From: Candidatus Bathyarchaeia archaeon
GTDB lineage: Archaea; Thermoproteota; Bathyarchaeia; 40CM-2-53-6; CALIRQ01
Direction: 5' to 3'
Length of the DNA stretch: 64,000 nt
NCBI GenBank assembly: GCA_038843675.1
Contig: JAWBRV010000003.1
Span: 68,908 to 132,907 of the forward strand
Within the stretch, counting starts at the first letter, position 1, and the number at the start of each line of letters is the position of its first letter. Below, one piece after another: positions 7,547-16,285 of this stretch. The position numbers and the translations under genes are program-made. Below the pieces are notes generated by a model. That model was given only the letters and a program-made list of their open reading frames with translations, was not told the DNA's origin and did no database searches.

Positions 7547-8737
7547 CTATTTCCTAACTAGGGCATCCTCACTATGCCTCTTGAAGATCTCATCGGCCAA
7601 CCTATCCAAGGCCTTGAAATCCGCCTCCTTTGGATGCCCCCTTACGACGACCGGCTCGAGGATCTCCACCTTCAAATTAGTAAGCATGCCCTTCAAATAT
7701 TCAACAGCCCTCTCCCCCCAGCCATAGGATCCGATAATGGAGGCGTACCTCAGCTTCGGTCTGAGCGAGTTCGCCAAATAGGCGGCGTATATGGCGCTTG
7801 GATGTGGCCCAGCTAGGACCGTTGGGGATCCGATCACTATCGTGGCGGCATCGACCAAGGCCATCGCAAGCTCCCCAACATCTGTCCTCGTCAGGTTGAA
7901 GGGTTTCGCAGCTATGCCCCTTTTCATGAGGGCGTCGATGAAGTGAGCGATCATCTTGCCCGTGCTGCCGTGCATGGAAACGTATGGTATGACGACCTCG
8001 TTCTTCACCTCATCGGAAACCCAATCCCAATAGGCCTTCAGGATGAAATCCGGTCTATTGTAGATCGGGCCGTGGCTCGTTGCTATTATCTCGAGCCTCA
8101 AGTCCCTTATCTTCTCCAAATGCCTCCTTATCATCGCCCTGAACGGCATCATTATCTCCGCATAATAGCGCTTTGCGGCTTCGTAAACCCTAGCCTCCTC
8201 AATGGCATATAGATCCGAGGTGGCTAGGTGGGAGCCGAATAGGTCGCAAGTGAACAATATGCCCTCCTCCAACAAGTATGTCAGCATGGTTTCTGGCCAA
8301 TGGACCCATGGGGCATGGATGAACCTGAGGGTCCTATCCCCAAGCGAAACCTCTTCTCCATCCTCAACCGTTATGAATCTGTCCTCCGGTATGAGGAGGA
8401 GATGCATGAGCATATCCTTACATTTCGGATTCGTAACGACCTTCGCGCTCGGGAAGGCCCTAAGGACGTCTGGTATGGCTCCGGAGTGATCCTGCTCGGC
8501 GTGGTTAGAGATTACATAATCGATCTTCTTAACCCCAAGCCCCTCGAGATTATCGATGAGCTCGTGGACCTTCGTTGGATCGACGGCGTCTATCAACGCC
8601 GTCCTCTCGCTGCCAATCACCAAGTAAGCATTGTAGCTGGTGCCATCTGGCAAGGGTATGAGCTCATCGAAGAGCCTCCTGTCCCAATGGATCGCGCCGA
8701 CCGAGTAGATGCCCTTTCTTAATTCCCTAGCGACCAT
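7547..8737 (-). CDS. fprA: FprA-type flavodiiron protein (A-type flavoprotein)
   Basis: A cytoplasmic O2 or NO reductase. The N-terminal metallo-beta-lactamase-like domain (about 1-250) carries the di-iron site HAEQDH at residues 79-84, with further ligands in HAPWVHWPE and TCDLFGSH. The C-terminal flavodoxin domain (about 255-390) starts near VIPYVSMHGSTGKM, its FMN phosphate loop. At 396 residues it is full length. The rubredoxin gene ends one base before this start, so the two are one transcript and rubredoxin is the expected electron donor. Confidence 0.95.
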   Translation of the reverse strand: MVARELRKGIYSVGAIHWDRRLFDELIPLPDGTSYNAYLVIGSERTALIDAVDPTKVHELIDNLEGLGVKKIDYVISNHAEQDHSGAIPDVLRAFPSAKVVTNPKCKDMLMHLLLIPEDRFITVEDGEEVSLGDRTLRFIHAPWVHWPETMLTYLLEEGILFTCDLFGSHLATSDLYAIEEARVYEAAKRYYAEIMMPFRAMIRRHLEKIRDLRLEIIATSHGPIYNRPDFILKAYWDWVSDEVKNEVVIPYVSMHGSTGKMIAHFIDALMKRGIAAKPFNLTRTDVGELAMALVDAATIVIGSPTVLAGPHPSAIYAAYLANSLRPKLRYASIIGSYGWGERAVEYLKGMLTNLKVEILEPVVVRGHPKEADFKALDRLADEIFKRHSEDALVRK

Positions 8738-8738
8738 A

Positions 8739-8900
8739 TCAATCCAACCTTTCGAACGAATCCTTCCCCGCCCCGCAGAGCGGGCAAACCCAATCTTCCG
8801 GCAAATCTTCGAACGGAGTTCCGGGAATCACCCCGGATTCAGGATCTCCCTTCTCGGGATCGTAAATATATCCACAAATCGTGCACCTATATCTCTCCAC
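8739..8900 (-). CDS. Rubredoxin
   Basis: A 53-residue rubredoxin, a one-iron electron carrier. It begins [19 protein letters not shown] and has the iron ligands Cys6, Cys9, Cys39 and Cys42 (CTICG and [11 protein letters not shown]), plus the usual DLPEDWVCP turn. The start is a GTG at 8900 preceded by GGTGAGG. It lies directly before fprA with one base between the genes and should pass electrons to that enzyme. It has its own TATA element at 8935-8943. Confidence 0.95.
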   Translation of the reverse strand: MERYRCTICGYIYDPEKGDPESGVIPGTPFEDLPEDWVCPLCGAGKDSFERLD

Positions 8901-8934
8901 CAGCCCTCACCGATCCCATATCCTTATTTCATAG

Positions 8935-8943
8935 TTATAAATC
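8935..8943 (-). promoter_or_regulatory. TATA element of the rubredoxin-fprA operon
   Basis: On the minus strand the sequence reads GATTTATAACTA, centred about 39 bases before the GTG start, giving a leader of roughly 12-15 bases with GGTGAGG. Confidence 0.55.
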
Positions 8944-9074
8944 TATCTGAGCTCCCACGGCGATATGGGATCACGGCTCGCCAATGAAGCGACGAGCCTT
9001 CGATCGATATCAGATCTAGGGGATTGGCCGTGACTAATGATGCCCTGTCCATTCCGTAACAATGTTGCACAAGC

Positions 9075-9082
9075 TTATTATA
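9075..9082 (+). promoter_or_regulatory. TATA element of the small membrane protein gene
   Basis: CTTATTATATG lies about 40 bases before the TTG at 9117. Transcription would start near 9104, just at the GGGAGG ribosome site. Confidence 0.5.
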
Positions 9083-9116
9083 TGGGCCCAGATTTGGAAA
9101 ACGGGAGGCGAGCGAT

Positions 9117-9248
9117 TTGGCCAGACCAATGGCCCTCTTCTGGGTGTGGAGGGGCATACTCGGTACGGCATTGATAGTGGCCGTGGTATATCTCATCTTC
9201 AAACTCTCGCAACTTGTGGATGCGTATAGGACCAAGATTAAATCTTGA
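9117..9248 (+). CDS. Small single-span membrane protein, function unknown
   Basis: A 43-residue ORF starting MARPMALFWVWRG with one clear membrane segment (about residues 8-30) and a short basic tail YRTKIKS. The TTG start at 9117 has GGGAGG at 9103-9108 eight bases before it, and a TATA element lies further upstream. Translation from the inner ATG at 9129 is also possible. I recognise no family. It is followed by a 6-bp inverted repeat (CTTACG/CGTAAG, 9262-9277) that could mark the transcript end. It could be a small accessory subunit. Confidence 0.5.
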   Translation: MARPMALFWVWRGILGTALIVAVVYLIFKLSQLVDAYRTKIKS

Positions 9249-9390
9249 GTTCGGAATAAGCCTTACGTTACCGTAAGCCCATGCATATTGGTAGGGGCAT
9301 AGGGGAGGCGCAGCCCGCAGGCGTGTGAGAATGGCCTCGAGAAAAAGATTATTATCGCCATCGGCCCTTTTCAAAAGGGGATCCATCGAT

Positions 9391-10491
9391 ATGCATGGCT
9401 CCCAGCGACCATTCCTCCAATGCGCTGGAGCAATCCTGTTGCTGGGCGCTACTGCGCTCGCCATCGGCCTTCCCCTGATGGGTGGCAAGAACCCGATGGG
9501 TCCCTTTTCGATGGCCGTACCGGCGTTGGCGTTGGCGATCGCGATCTACGGCGCCCTTGCGGGATCCTCCTCGGGCGATTACGCGATGGCCTTCGCCTCG
9601 GCGCTCGGATTGGCCTCCTTGATAGGCGGGCCGACGGGATCGGAGCTGATAGCCCTCCTCGCCGCCCTCCGCCCATCCCCGTTCCTGATGCCCCTCCTCC
9701 TATACTCCCTCGCCCTTTTGGCATCGTTGGCCGCGCTGAGGCCAGCGGCGCCGATCCTCGAGCGCCCTGAAGTCCAATCGCCCGTGAGGGTGGATCTCGC
9801 CGTCAAGGTAGTCGACCTAACCAAAGTATATAGGACGGGCTTGGTCGAGGTGTCGGCCCTCCGCGGCGTGAACTTGGAGGTCAAAAGGGGGGAATTTGTA
9901 TGCATAGTGGGGCCCTCGGGATGCGGGAAATCCACCTTGCTCAACCTGCTCGGGGCGCTCGATAAACCCTCCGGGGGGAAGATATACATAGACGGCATTG
10001 ACATTTCCCGGATGAGCGATGGGGAGCTCGCGAAATTCAGGAACGAGAAGATAGGGTTCGTCTTTCAAGCCTATAACCTCGTTTCGAGGGCCAAGGTCCT
10101 TCAGAACGTTGAGCTCCCCTCCATAGTGAAGGGGTTGCCGAGGTCGGAGAGGGCTAGGAAGGCTAAGGAGTTGCTGGAGGCGATGGGGATAGGGTCCAAG
10201 CTTCACCAGAAGCCGACGGCCCTGAGCGGTGGGGAGCAGCAGAGGGTCGCTATAGCGAGGGCCTTAATGAACGACCCAACGTTCATATTGGCCGATGAGC
10301 CGACCGGGAACTTGGATTCGAAGACTGGAAGGGAGGTGTGGGAGATGTTGAGGAAGGCGAATAGGGAGAGAAACGCCACCATAATAGTCGTCACCCACAA
10401 CTTGGAGCTTGCGAGGGAGTCTGATAGGATAGTATATTTAAGGGATGGCCTCGTCGAGAGGGAAGAGGTCTTGACCGGTGGGAGAAGATGA
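9391..10491 (+). CDS. MacB/LolD-type ABC ATPase with N-terminal membrane domain
   Basis: The C-terminal 235 residues are a LolD/MacB-type ABC ATPase: Walker A GPSGCGKS, Q-loop FVFQAYNLV, signature LSGGEQQRVAIARAL, Walker B FILADEPTGNLD and the switch VVTHNLE. About 120 hydrophobic residues precede it and form four likely membrane spans. This arrangement is unusual, because the family ATPase is normally soluble. The ATG at 9391 follows AAGGGGATCC. An in-frame GTG at 9325 would add 22 residues but has no well-placed ribosome site. The stop overlaps the next start as ATGA. It powers the FtsX-like permease two genes downstream. Confidence 0.88.
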   Translation: MHGSQRPFLQCAGAILLLGATALAIGLPLMGGKNPMGPFSMAVPALALAIAIYGALAGSSSGDYAMAFASALGLASLIGGPTGSELIALLAALRPSPFLMPLLLYSLALLASLAALRPAAPILERPEVQSPVRVDLAVKVVDLTKVYRTGLVEVSALRGVNLEVKRGEFVCIVGPSGCGKSTLLNLLGALDKPSGGKIYIDGIDISRMSDGELAKFRNEKIGFVFQAYNLVSRAKVLQNVELPSIVKGLPRSERARKAKELLEAMGIGSKLHQKPTALSGGEQQRVAIARALMNDPTFILADEPTGNLDSKTGREVWEMLRKANRERNATIIVVTHNLELARESDRIVYLRDGLVEREEVLTGGRR

Positions 10492-11372
10492 AGTCCCTCA
10501 AGCTCATACTCATGATCCTTCTCTTGGCTCCCTTAGCGACATCGCCCCCTTGCTCGGCCGCTGTGCTCAGGCTGGAGGTTTCGGCCTCGAGGAACTTCGT
10601 GGTCGCGGGTTTCAACGAATCGCTTTGGATAAAGATATCCAACAACTACGAGGATCTATACGATCTAACGATGACCTTGAGCGTTCCCTCCCCGCTCGTC
10701 GTCATCGGGCCCAGCAATTGGAGGATGGAGTCCCTCAGGAAGGGCTCTTCAGAATCCTTGCCGATCACCATATATGCGCCGTCGGGCTCGGTTGGGAGCA
10801 CTTACCCATGCTCGCTCACCATAAGCTACAAGAGGTTGGGATATGTATCCTATTACACCGAGACCTATGCTTTCAACCTCTTCGTCCGCGGCTGGATAAG
10901 GATGGTCGTATATGGCCTATCGCTCGATCCCAAGCCCGCCTTCCCGGGGGCTAGGTTAGCGCTGGCCGGCACGGTCCTTAACCAAGGCAATACGGCGGCC
11001 ATGTACGCCAACGTAAGCGTCATCGCGCGCCAGCCGTTTGAGCCCTTGGACGAGAGCGCGAGCTACTTGGGCCAAATAGATCCGAACTCGCCCGCCCCCT
11101 TCACCCTCTACGTAAGGGTCAGGGAGAGGGCCCAAAACGGCACATATCCCCTGACGATCGTATTGACCTACTTGGACGATCTATCCGAGAGGCATTCCAT
11201 ATCGATCCAAGTGGAGGTTCCCATATCCCAAGTCCCGCAGGTCCGCGGCGGGACATCGAGCGGACCCTTATCCCTACAATGGAACTTCGCGCTCGCGGTA
11301 TCGATCTTGGTGGCGGTCGCGATCACCATCCTTTATGTTAGAAGAAAGCGCGGGGCTCGGCGATCTTCATGA
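10488..11372 (+). CDS. Exported, membrane-anchored beta-sandwich protein (COG1361/CARDB-like)
   Basis: A 294-residue protein with a signal peptide (about residues 1-25, ILMILLLAPLATSPPCSA), two beta-rich repeats of about 110 residues each, and one C-terminal membrane helix (about 268-287) followed by RRKRGARRSS. The layout places the bulk outside the cell. The repeats resemble the S-layer or CARDB-type domains that accompany archaeal MacB-like transporters. It overlaps both neighbours by four bases and is probably the periplasmic-side partner of the exporter, replacing the bacterial membrane-fusion subunit. The function is inferred from the operon. Confidence 0.72.
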   Translation: MKSLKLILMILLLAPLATSPPCSAAVLRLEVSASRNFVVAGFNESLWIKISNNYEDLYDLTMTLSVPSPLVVIGPSNWRMESLRKGSSESLPITIYAPSGSVGSTYPCSLTISYKRLGYVSYYTETYAFNLFVRGWIRMVVYGLSLDPKPAFPGARLALAGTVLNQGNTAAMYANVSVIARQPFEPLDESASYLGQIDPNSPAPFTLYVRVRERAQNGTYPLTIVLTYLDDLSERHSISIQVEVPISQVPQVRGGTSSGPLSLQWNFALAVSILVAVAITILYVRRKRGARRSS

Positions 11373-12610
11373 ACGGATTCGAATTGATCAATCTGGCCTT
11401 CGAGGCGATAAAGGAGCGGAAGCTCAGGTCGGGCCTGACGATCCTGATGGTGCTCGTCGGCTCCGCCTTGATGACGACCCTCAACGGAATGAATGCGGGT
11501 ACCACCGCTTACGTCAACGAGCAGTTCAGCAAGTTCGCCGCGAACGTCCTGATCGTTAACCCCTCGCCGTTCCGGGGCCCCGGGGGAGGGGGTGGGACCG
11601 GCATAACCTTCAACGATCAAACGGTTAATACGATAAAGTCGTTATCGGGCGTCAAGGAGGTCGTCCCATTCTTCTCGGACTCGGTGGAGATAAGCGCTGG
11701 GGGGAGGAGCAGGCGCATCAACCTGATCGGCATAGATCAATCGAAGATCTCAAGCGTATATCCGGGCCTCCAGCTCGATGAGGGATCCTTCCTTAGCAAG
11801 CACGATTCGACCGGGATCGTCTTGGGCTATGAGGTCGCCCATCCGCCGGCCCTCTCGGGACCATTCGCCACCTTCGGGCAGAGCGTCGTCGTGAAACATC
11901 TTAGGGTGGAAAGCTCCGGGAACATACAAAAGACCGTGGCCGAGAGCAGGGGGTTCCAAGTGAAGGGGATATTGGCCGCTTATGGGATGCAAACGGACAG
12001 GGCGGCCTATATCTCATTATCAGCCGCCAACTCCCTATTCAAGAGATCCGGGAAGTATGATGGATTGTATGTAGTGACGGCGGATCCATCAATAAATGCG
12101 GAAGTTGAGAAAAGGATCAGGGATAAATATGGGGGCAATATAGGCGTGATATCGCCTAGGGCCATAGCGCAGAACATCCAATCGCTCCTCGCGGGCATCT
12201 CGACCTATATACAGAGCATCGCCGTGGTTTCGCTCGTGGTGGGGGCCGTGGGCATAGTGACGACCCTTTATACATCCGTGACGGAGCGGATCAAGGAGAT
12301 AGGGCTCCTGAAGGCCTTGGGCTTCAACAACCCCTCCATATTGATGCTCTTCTTGGACGAGGCCATAATAATAGGCCTGATAGGGGGCACGATCGGGATC
12401 GTGGTCGGGATCCTCCTTGCTAACCTCGGGCTCGGGGCCATGCCCATGTTCAGGTTCGGCGGGGCCGCCGCTGGCATGAAGCCCATATTCTATCCCCAAG
12501 ACTTGGCCTCCGTATGGGGCCTCTCCATACTCCTGTCCATCGCCGCTGGGCTTTATCCGGCGTGGAGGGCCTCCAAGCTGGAGCCCGTCGTGGCCCTGAG
12601 AAAGGAGTGA
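11369..12610 (+). CDS. MacB/FtsX-type ABC transporter permease
   Basis: A 413-residue permease with the MacB layout: one membrane helix near the N-terminus (about 20-40), a large extracellular domain of about 230 residues, and three C-terminal membrane helices in the FtsX domain. The junction VTERIKEIGLLKALGFNNPSI is the usual coupling element, and the protein ends GLYPAWRASKLEPVVALRKE. A glycine-rich run (PGGGGGT) lies near residue 71. Such transporters act as mechanotransmitters or move lipoproteins and peptides. It is coupled to the upstream gene by an ATGA overlap. Confidence 0.92.
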   Translation: MNGFELINLAFEAIKERKLRSGLTILMVLVGSALMTTLNGMNAGTTAYVNEQFSKFAANVLIVNPSPFRGPGGGGGTGITFNDQTVNTIKSLSGVKEVVPFFSDSVEISAGGRSRRINLIGIDQSKISSVYPGLQLDEGSFLSKHDSTGIVLGYEVAHPPALSGPFATFGQSVVVKHLRVESSGNIQKTVAESRGFQVKGILAAYGMQTDRAAYISLSAANSLFKRSGKYDGLYVVTADPSINAEVEKRIRDKYGGNIGVISPRAIAQNIQSLLAGISTYIQSIAVVSLVVGAVGIVTTLYTSVTERIKEIGLLKALGFNNPSILMLFLDEAIIIGLIGGTIGIVVGILLANLGLGAMPMFRFGGAAAGMKPIFYPQDLASVWGLSILLSIAAGLYPAWRASKLEPVVALRKE

Positions 12611-12669
12611 GCGGCTCCCGGGGGCGGGAAGCGGGGGCGCTTGAACAGCAGCCATGGAGGTGCGAGGCC

Positions 12670-15174
12670 ATGGCCCGGGGGTGGATGGCGGCGATCGCCA
12701 TGCTTCTCCTCCTATCCCCATCCGCCCCATTGGCGCTGGCCTCGGGGGAAACGGCCCATGTATCTCCCGGCCGCTACTCCCTATTCCTGGGCGATTCACC
12801 AGCCCTAGTGCGCCTCAGCTATCCAAACAGTTCGATCCTCGTAGGCGCCAATGGGGACCTCCTCTTCGAGCTGACCCTAAATGGCAATTATAGCTCCATC
12901 GATGTTTACGTCCCACCGGAGTTCAGGGGGCTGGATCAAGGCGATACCTCGAACGTTTGGACGAACGCCACTAACGACTATAATTTGATATCCATAAGGA
13001 TTATGGATTCTTGGGATGTAAGGGCGCCGGGCTGGTGGAGGGTCAGGGTGTCAAACGTCACCTCCCCAAAAAGTGAACGCGAAGAATATGGGCTGGCCCT
13101 GAGGCTCTTCAACCTGACCGCGCCATCGGTGGCTGGCAGGTACTTCTTCAAAGTCTTCTTGAACGAAACGATATCGATAGGGGCCAAGAATTTCCCGACG
13201 GTCGTCGTGGAGGCCGATATAAACCCGGCTTATATATCGGGCACGGTGCGCTATGGTGGGCCTGATCCAAAGCGCTATGGGGAGCCCTTGGACAAGCCCG
13301 GAAAGGTCCTAGCGAGAGGCTTGACCCCGGACGGGAGGAGGGTCGAGGCCGTTGCATACTTCAACGAAACAGCGAAGGGGGCTTATACGCTCTACGGCTT
13401 GGCCGAGGGCACATACAACCTTACGTTCTCCGCCAGCGGTTTCCCCCCCGTAACCTTGGATCGGCCCATATCGGTTCATAGGGGCCAATCGCTGGAGGGC
13501 ATCGATGCCTACATAGGCGAGGGCCTAATCGCGAACATAACGGTCTGGTCTAAATGCCGCGGGAGGCCAATACCTTGGGGTGATAAATTGCCGATCGCCG
13601 CGGAACTCCTTGATATGTCATTTAGGTCCGTGGCTAGCACATCATTTCCGGGGGTGCCCTCCCACCTCCATTACACGGATGATCATTCCTATACCTATAC
13701 GCTCTCGTTAAACGCTACCGAGTACACGGGCCATGTGCCCCAAGACAACGCCGCTTATGTTTCTGGAATCCCACCGGGAGATTATTACGTAAGGGCATAT
13801 GTATGGGGCTATATACAGACAAGGGATTACGTGATAAGCGCTCATAATGGGACCTCGTGCATCAACCTCGAGATGGATCTCCATAGGAGCGGTCGGTTGA
13901 ATATAATGCTGAACTTCAAGGACCTCCCAGGGGCAAGGGCCGTTTCGAAGTTAACCGAGCGCACTTGGATCAGGGTAAGGGCTTACGATTCTAGGGGCAA
14001 GCTCTCGGCATTGGAATTCTCCCGCGCCAATCCCGGGGACTCCCAAGCATTGATCGAGTTGAGGGGCCTGCGCAACTATCGGGGAGCGTTCGATTACGGC
14101 CTGCCGCCGGGCGACTATTGGATCGAGGTTGAGGCGGGGGGATTCCTCCAACTCAAACCCCTGATCGCCACGGTCGGCCCTGAATGCTCGTTGACGGAGG
14201 TGAGCCTCGAGATGGTCAAGGGAGGGCGCTTGAACATAACGATAACCTCAATGGATTGGGAAAGGCCAAGGGTTCCGAGGCCTTGGGCCCATCCGGGCTC
14301 TAGGATAAATGTTGAGGTAATAAATCGGCTCGGCGAGGTGGTCGCGATCCTGAACGCCACCCAGCCCGCCTCCGATTCCGCGATCCATCTCGAATACGGC
14401 GGCCTTTACACAGGCTTGGAGCCCGGGGATTATATGCTAATGGCGTATACGGTGGGCTATATCCAGCGAGCCCCCGTCTTCGTGTCAGTATATTTGAACT
14501 CCACGAGCCACGTGGAGATAGATTTGGAGAAGGGGGTCGACATAGACTTGACGGTGATCCTTAAGAAGGAGGGGATCCCGATCCCGAGGAAAATCTTTGG
14601 GAATCCTTCCATAAGGGTGGAGGTCTACGATCGGATGGGCAACATTATGGGCGCGAACATAAGCATGATTTACAAAGAATGGAATTTGACCACCCGCATA
14701 TCGGGGTTCAAAAACTACGCTGGCAATCCGGCCGTGAGATGGGCGAACTTCTACGACGCCACCGATGGATATCCGCAAAAGGATTGGGGATTACCGCCGG
14801 GCGAATATTCCATAAGGGTCTTGATCCCCGGCTATGAACAAACGCTCAAGGCGGAGTTCGAGGCCCGCGGCCCCGGATCCGTTTTGGTCATCGTGAGCCT
14901 TGAGAAGCTCGGGAGGGTGAGCGGGATGGTCTTCGGCTTCGACTTCCTCGGCAGGCCGAGGCCCATATCTTGGGCCGGGATTAGCGCTCATAGGACCGAG
15001 GCTTTCACATGCTCCCTCGATGGCCGCTTTGAGCTTTGGCTCCCGAAGGGCGATTACGCCATAGGGGTAGCGGCGGAGGGATACGGATCCAAGTCCATTG
15101 GGCTCCGAGTGGAGTGGGCATCGGAAACGTACTTGGAGTTCTTCCTTGGCGAGGGGCGATCCTTCCCGCGATAA
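12670..15174 (+). CDS. Large secreted repeat protein with carboxypeptidase-regulatory-like domains
   Basis: An 834-residue exported protein. The start is ATG 12670, because GGAGGTG at 12655-12661 precedes it and a signal peptide (MAAIAMLLLLSPSAPLALA) follows directly; an earlier in-frame start would overlap the permease. It contains many N-glycosylation sequons (NAT, NVT, NLT, NET). Repeated beta domains with the motif PPGDYxxxVxxxGY occur, and closing domains resemble carboxypeptidase-regulatory folds (VSGMVFGFD, then LPKGDYAIGV). No C-terminal anchor is visible. It is the last gene of the ABC exporter operon, so it may be a surface partner or an exported product. I assign no function. Confidence 0.7.
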   Translation: MARGWMAAIAMLLLLSPSAPLALASGETAHVSPGRYSLFLGDSPALVRLSYPNSSILVGANGDLLFELTLNGNYSSIDVYVPPEFRGLDQGDTSNVWTNATNDYNLISIRIMDSWDVRAPGWWRVRVSNVTSPKSEREEYGLALRLFNLTAPSVAGRYFFKVFLNETISIGAKNFPTVVVEADINPAYISGTVRYGGPDPKRYGEPLDKPGKVLARGLTPDGRRVEAVAYFNETAKGAYTLYGLAEGTYNLTFSASGFPPVTLDRPISVHRGQSLEGIDAYIGEGLIANITVWSKCRGRPIPWGDKLPIAAELLDMSFRSVASTSFPGVPSHLHYTDDHSYTYTLSLNATEYTGHVPQDNAAYVSGIPPGDYYVRAYVWGYIQTRDYVISAHNGTSCINLEMDLHRSGRLNIMLNFKDLPGARAVSKLTERTWIRVRAYDSRGKLSALEFSRANPGDSQALIELRGLRNYRGAFDYGLPPGDYWIEVEAGGFLQLKPLIATVGPECSLTEVSLEMVKGGRLNITITSMDWERPRVPRPWAHPGSRINVEVINRLGEVVAILNATQPASDSAIHLEYGGLYTGLEPGDYMLMAYTVGYIQRAPVFVSVYLNSTSHVEIDLEKGVDIDLTVILKKEGIPIPRKIFGNPSIRVEVYDRMGNIMGANISMIYKEWNLTTRISGFKNYAGNPAVRWANFYDATDGYPQKDWGLPPGEYSIRVLIPGYEQTLKAEFEARGPGSVLVIVSLEKLGRVSGMVFGFDFLGRPRPISWAGISAHRTEAFTCSLDGRFELWLPKGDYAIGVAAEGYGSKSIGLRVEWASETYLEFFLGEGRSFPR
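13560..14920 (+). repeat. Four diverged repeats within the secreted protein
   Basis: The coding sequence repeats a block of roughly 105-125 residues. Its landmark is GDY or GEY followed by a GY or GF about nine residues later, at nucleotide positions near 13780, 14110, 14425 and 14800. Each block continues into a strand that ends in INLEMDL, VSLEMVKGGRLNI, HVEIDLEKG or VIVSLEKLG. These are protein-level repeats and not exact DNA repeats. Confidence 0.6.
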
Positions 15175-15192
15175 TCCAATTTCCCCGGCCGA

Positions 15193-16218
15193 TCATCGTT
15201 TCGGAACGAATCCCCGCCCCTCGTCCCTAAGCCGATGTTGGAAGGAGCCCTCTGGCTCCCCTCTTAGGACTTCATCCACGAAGAACGGGGCCCTGAGCTC
15301 GACCGCCTTCATGAACGCCTCCCTGAGCTTCCTCGGTTCCGCGCGATCCCTTAACGCGCCGATCAGATCGATCAGGTTATCGTCCCGCATTAAGCAGGGC
15401 TTGAGCTTACCGTCCGATGTTACCCTGATGCGCTTACAATTCATGCAAAACTCCGAGTTATGCATCGGCCTAACCACCTCCACCTCCCCGCCCCCCCTCA
15501 GGAGATACCTCCGCCTATGATGAAGGGGTCTGACCTCCACCCTGCTCGATCGTTTCTCGAGCTCCTTCTCAAGGCCAAGGAGGTCCGCGTGATGCCTTTC
15601 GTATACCTTCTCGTTAAATACGCTCTCCAGTTCTATCAATTGGAGGATGGCGCCGATCCCCTTCGCGAACTCCACCATGCTCCATACCTCCTCGTCGTTT
15701 ATCCCCTTCATTACGACCATGTTCAGCTTGACAGGGCTCAACCCGGCCCCAATGGCCGCCTCCACGCCCGAGAGGACATCCCCGAGGCGATCGGATCCGG
15801 TGATGCGCTCATAAGTGCCTTTATCCAAAGTATCCAAGCTAACGTTCACTCGATCCAATCCGGAAGCCCTCAGGTCCCTCGCGAACTCAGCGAGGAGCGT
15901 TCCGTTTGTGGTCATGGAGAGGTCCTCCACTCGGGCCTCGCGCTTGATCTTGCAAACGACCTCCACTATATCGTCCCTCAGGAGCGGCTCCCCGCCGGTC
16001 AGCTTCACGGCCCTTATGCCGAAACCGCTGGCCAATTTGACGATCTCCGATATCTCCTCCGGTGCCATCTCCGCCCCCTCTCTACGCTCCCCCTCCCTAT
16101 GACAATAGATGCAGCGGAGGTTGCATCTTTGCGTCAACGCGATCCTGAGGCCCGTGACGGGCCTTCCATAACGGTCTAATAGGGTCAAGCCGGCTCCGGT
16201 TGGCTCTTTTAATCGCAA
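15193..16218 (-). CDS. moaA: GTP 3',8-cyclase MoaA (molybdenum cofactor synthesis)
   Basis: A radical SAM enzyme for the first step of molybdopterin (or tungstopterin) synthesis from GTP. The N-terminal [4Fe-4S] cysteines are Cys32, Cys36 and Cys39 (CNLRCIYC), and KLTGGEPLLR follows. The C-terminal cluster site that binds GTP is FCMNCKRIRVTSDGKLKPCL. At 341 residues it is full length. The C-terminus ends GFVPKR, so I do not see the terminal Gly-Gly described for many MoaA proteins. The first start is a TTG at 16218 with no clear ribosome site; it may be leaderless. No other moa genes are in the window. Confidence 0.93.
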   Translation of the reverse strand: MRLKEPTGAGLTLLDRYGRPVTGLRIALTQRCNLRCIYCHREGERREGAEMAPEEISEIVKLASGFGIRAVKLTGGEPLLRDDIVEVVCKIKREARVEDLSMTTNGTLLAEFARDLRASGLDRVNVSLDTLDKGTYERITGSDRLGDVLSGVEAAIGAGLSPVKLNMVVMKGINDEEVWSMVEFAKGIGAILQLIELESVFNEKVYERHHADLLGLEKELEKRSSRVEVRPLHHRRRYLLRGGGEVEVVRPMHNSEFCMNCKRIRVTSDGKLKPCLMRDDNLIDLIGALRDRAEPRKLREAFMKAVELRAPFFVDEVLRGEPEGSFQHRLRDEGRGFVPKR

Positions 16219-16285
16219 TGATAGAAATACTTTTCCATCGATGCGAGCGCCCCTGCCACGGGGCCATGTGGGCGGCGCCTCCCAA

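Noticed and set aside
12514-12669. Longer N-terminus of the secreted protein (52 extra residues)
   Set aside because: It would overlap the permease gene, has no ribosome site and would put residues before the clear signal peptide that starts at 12670.
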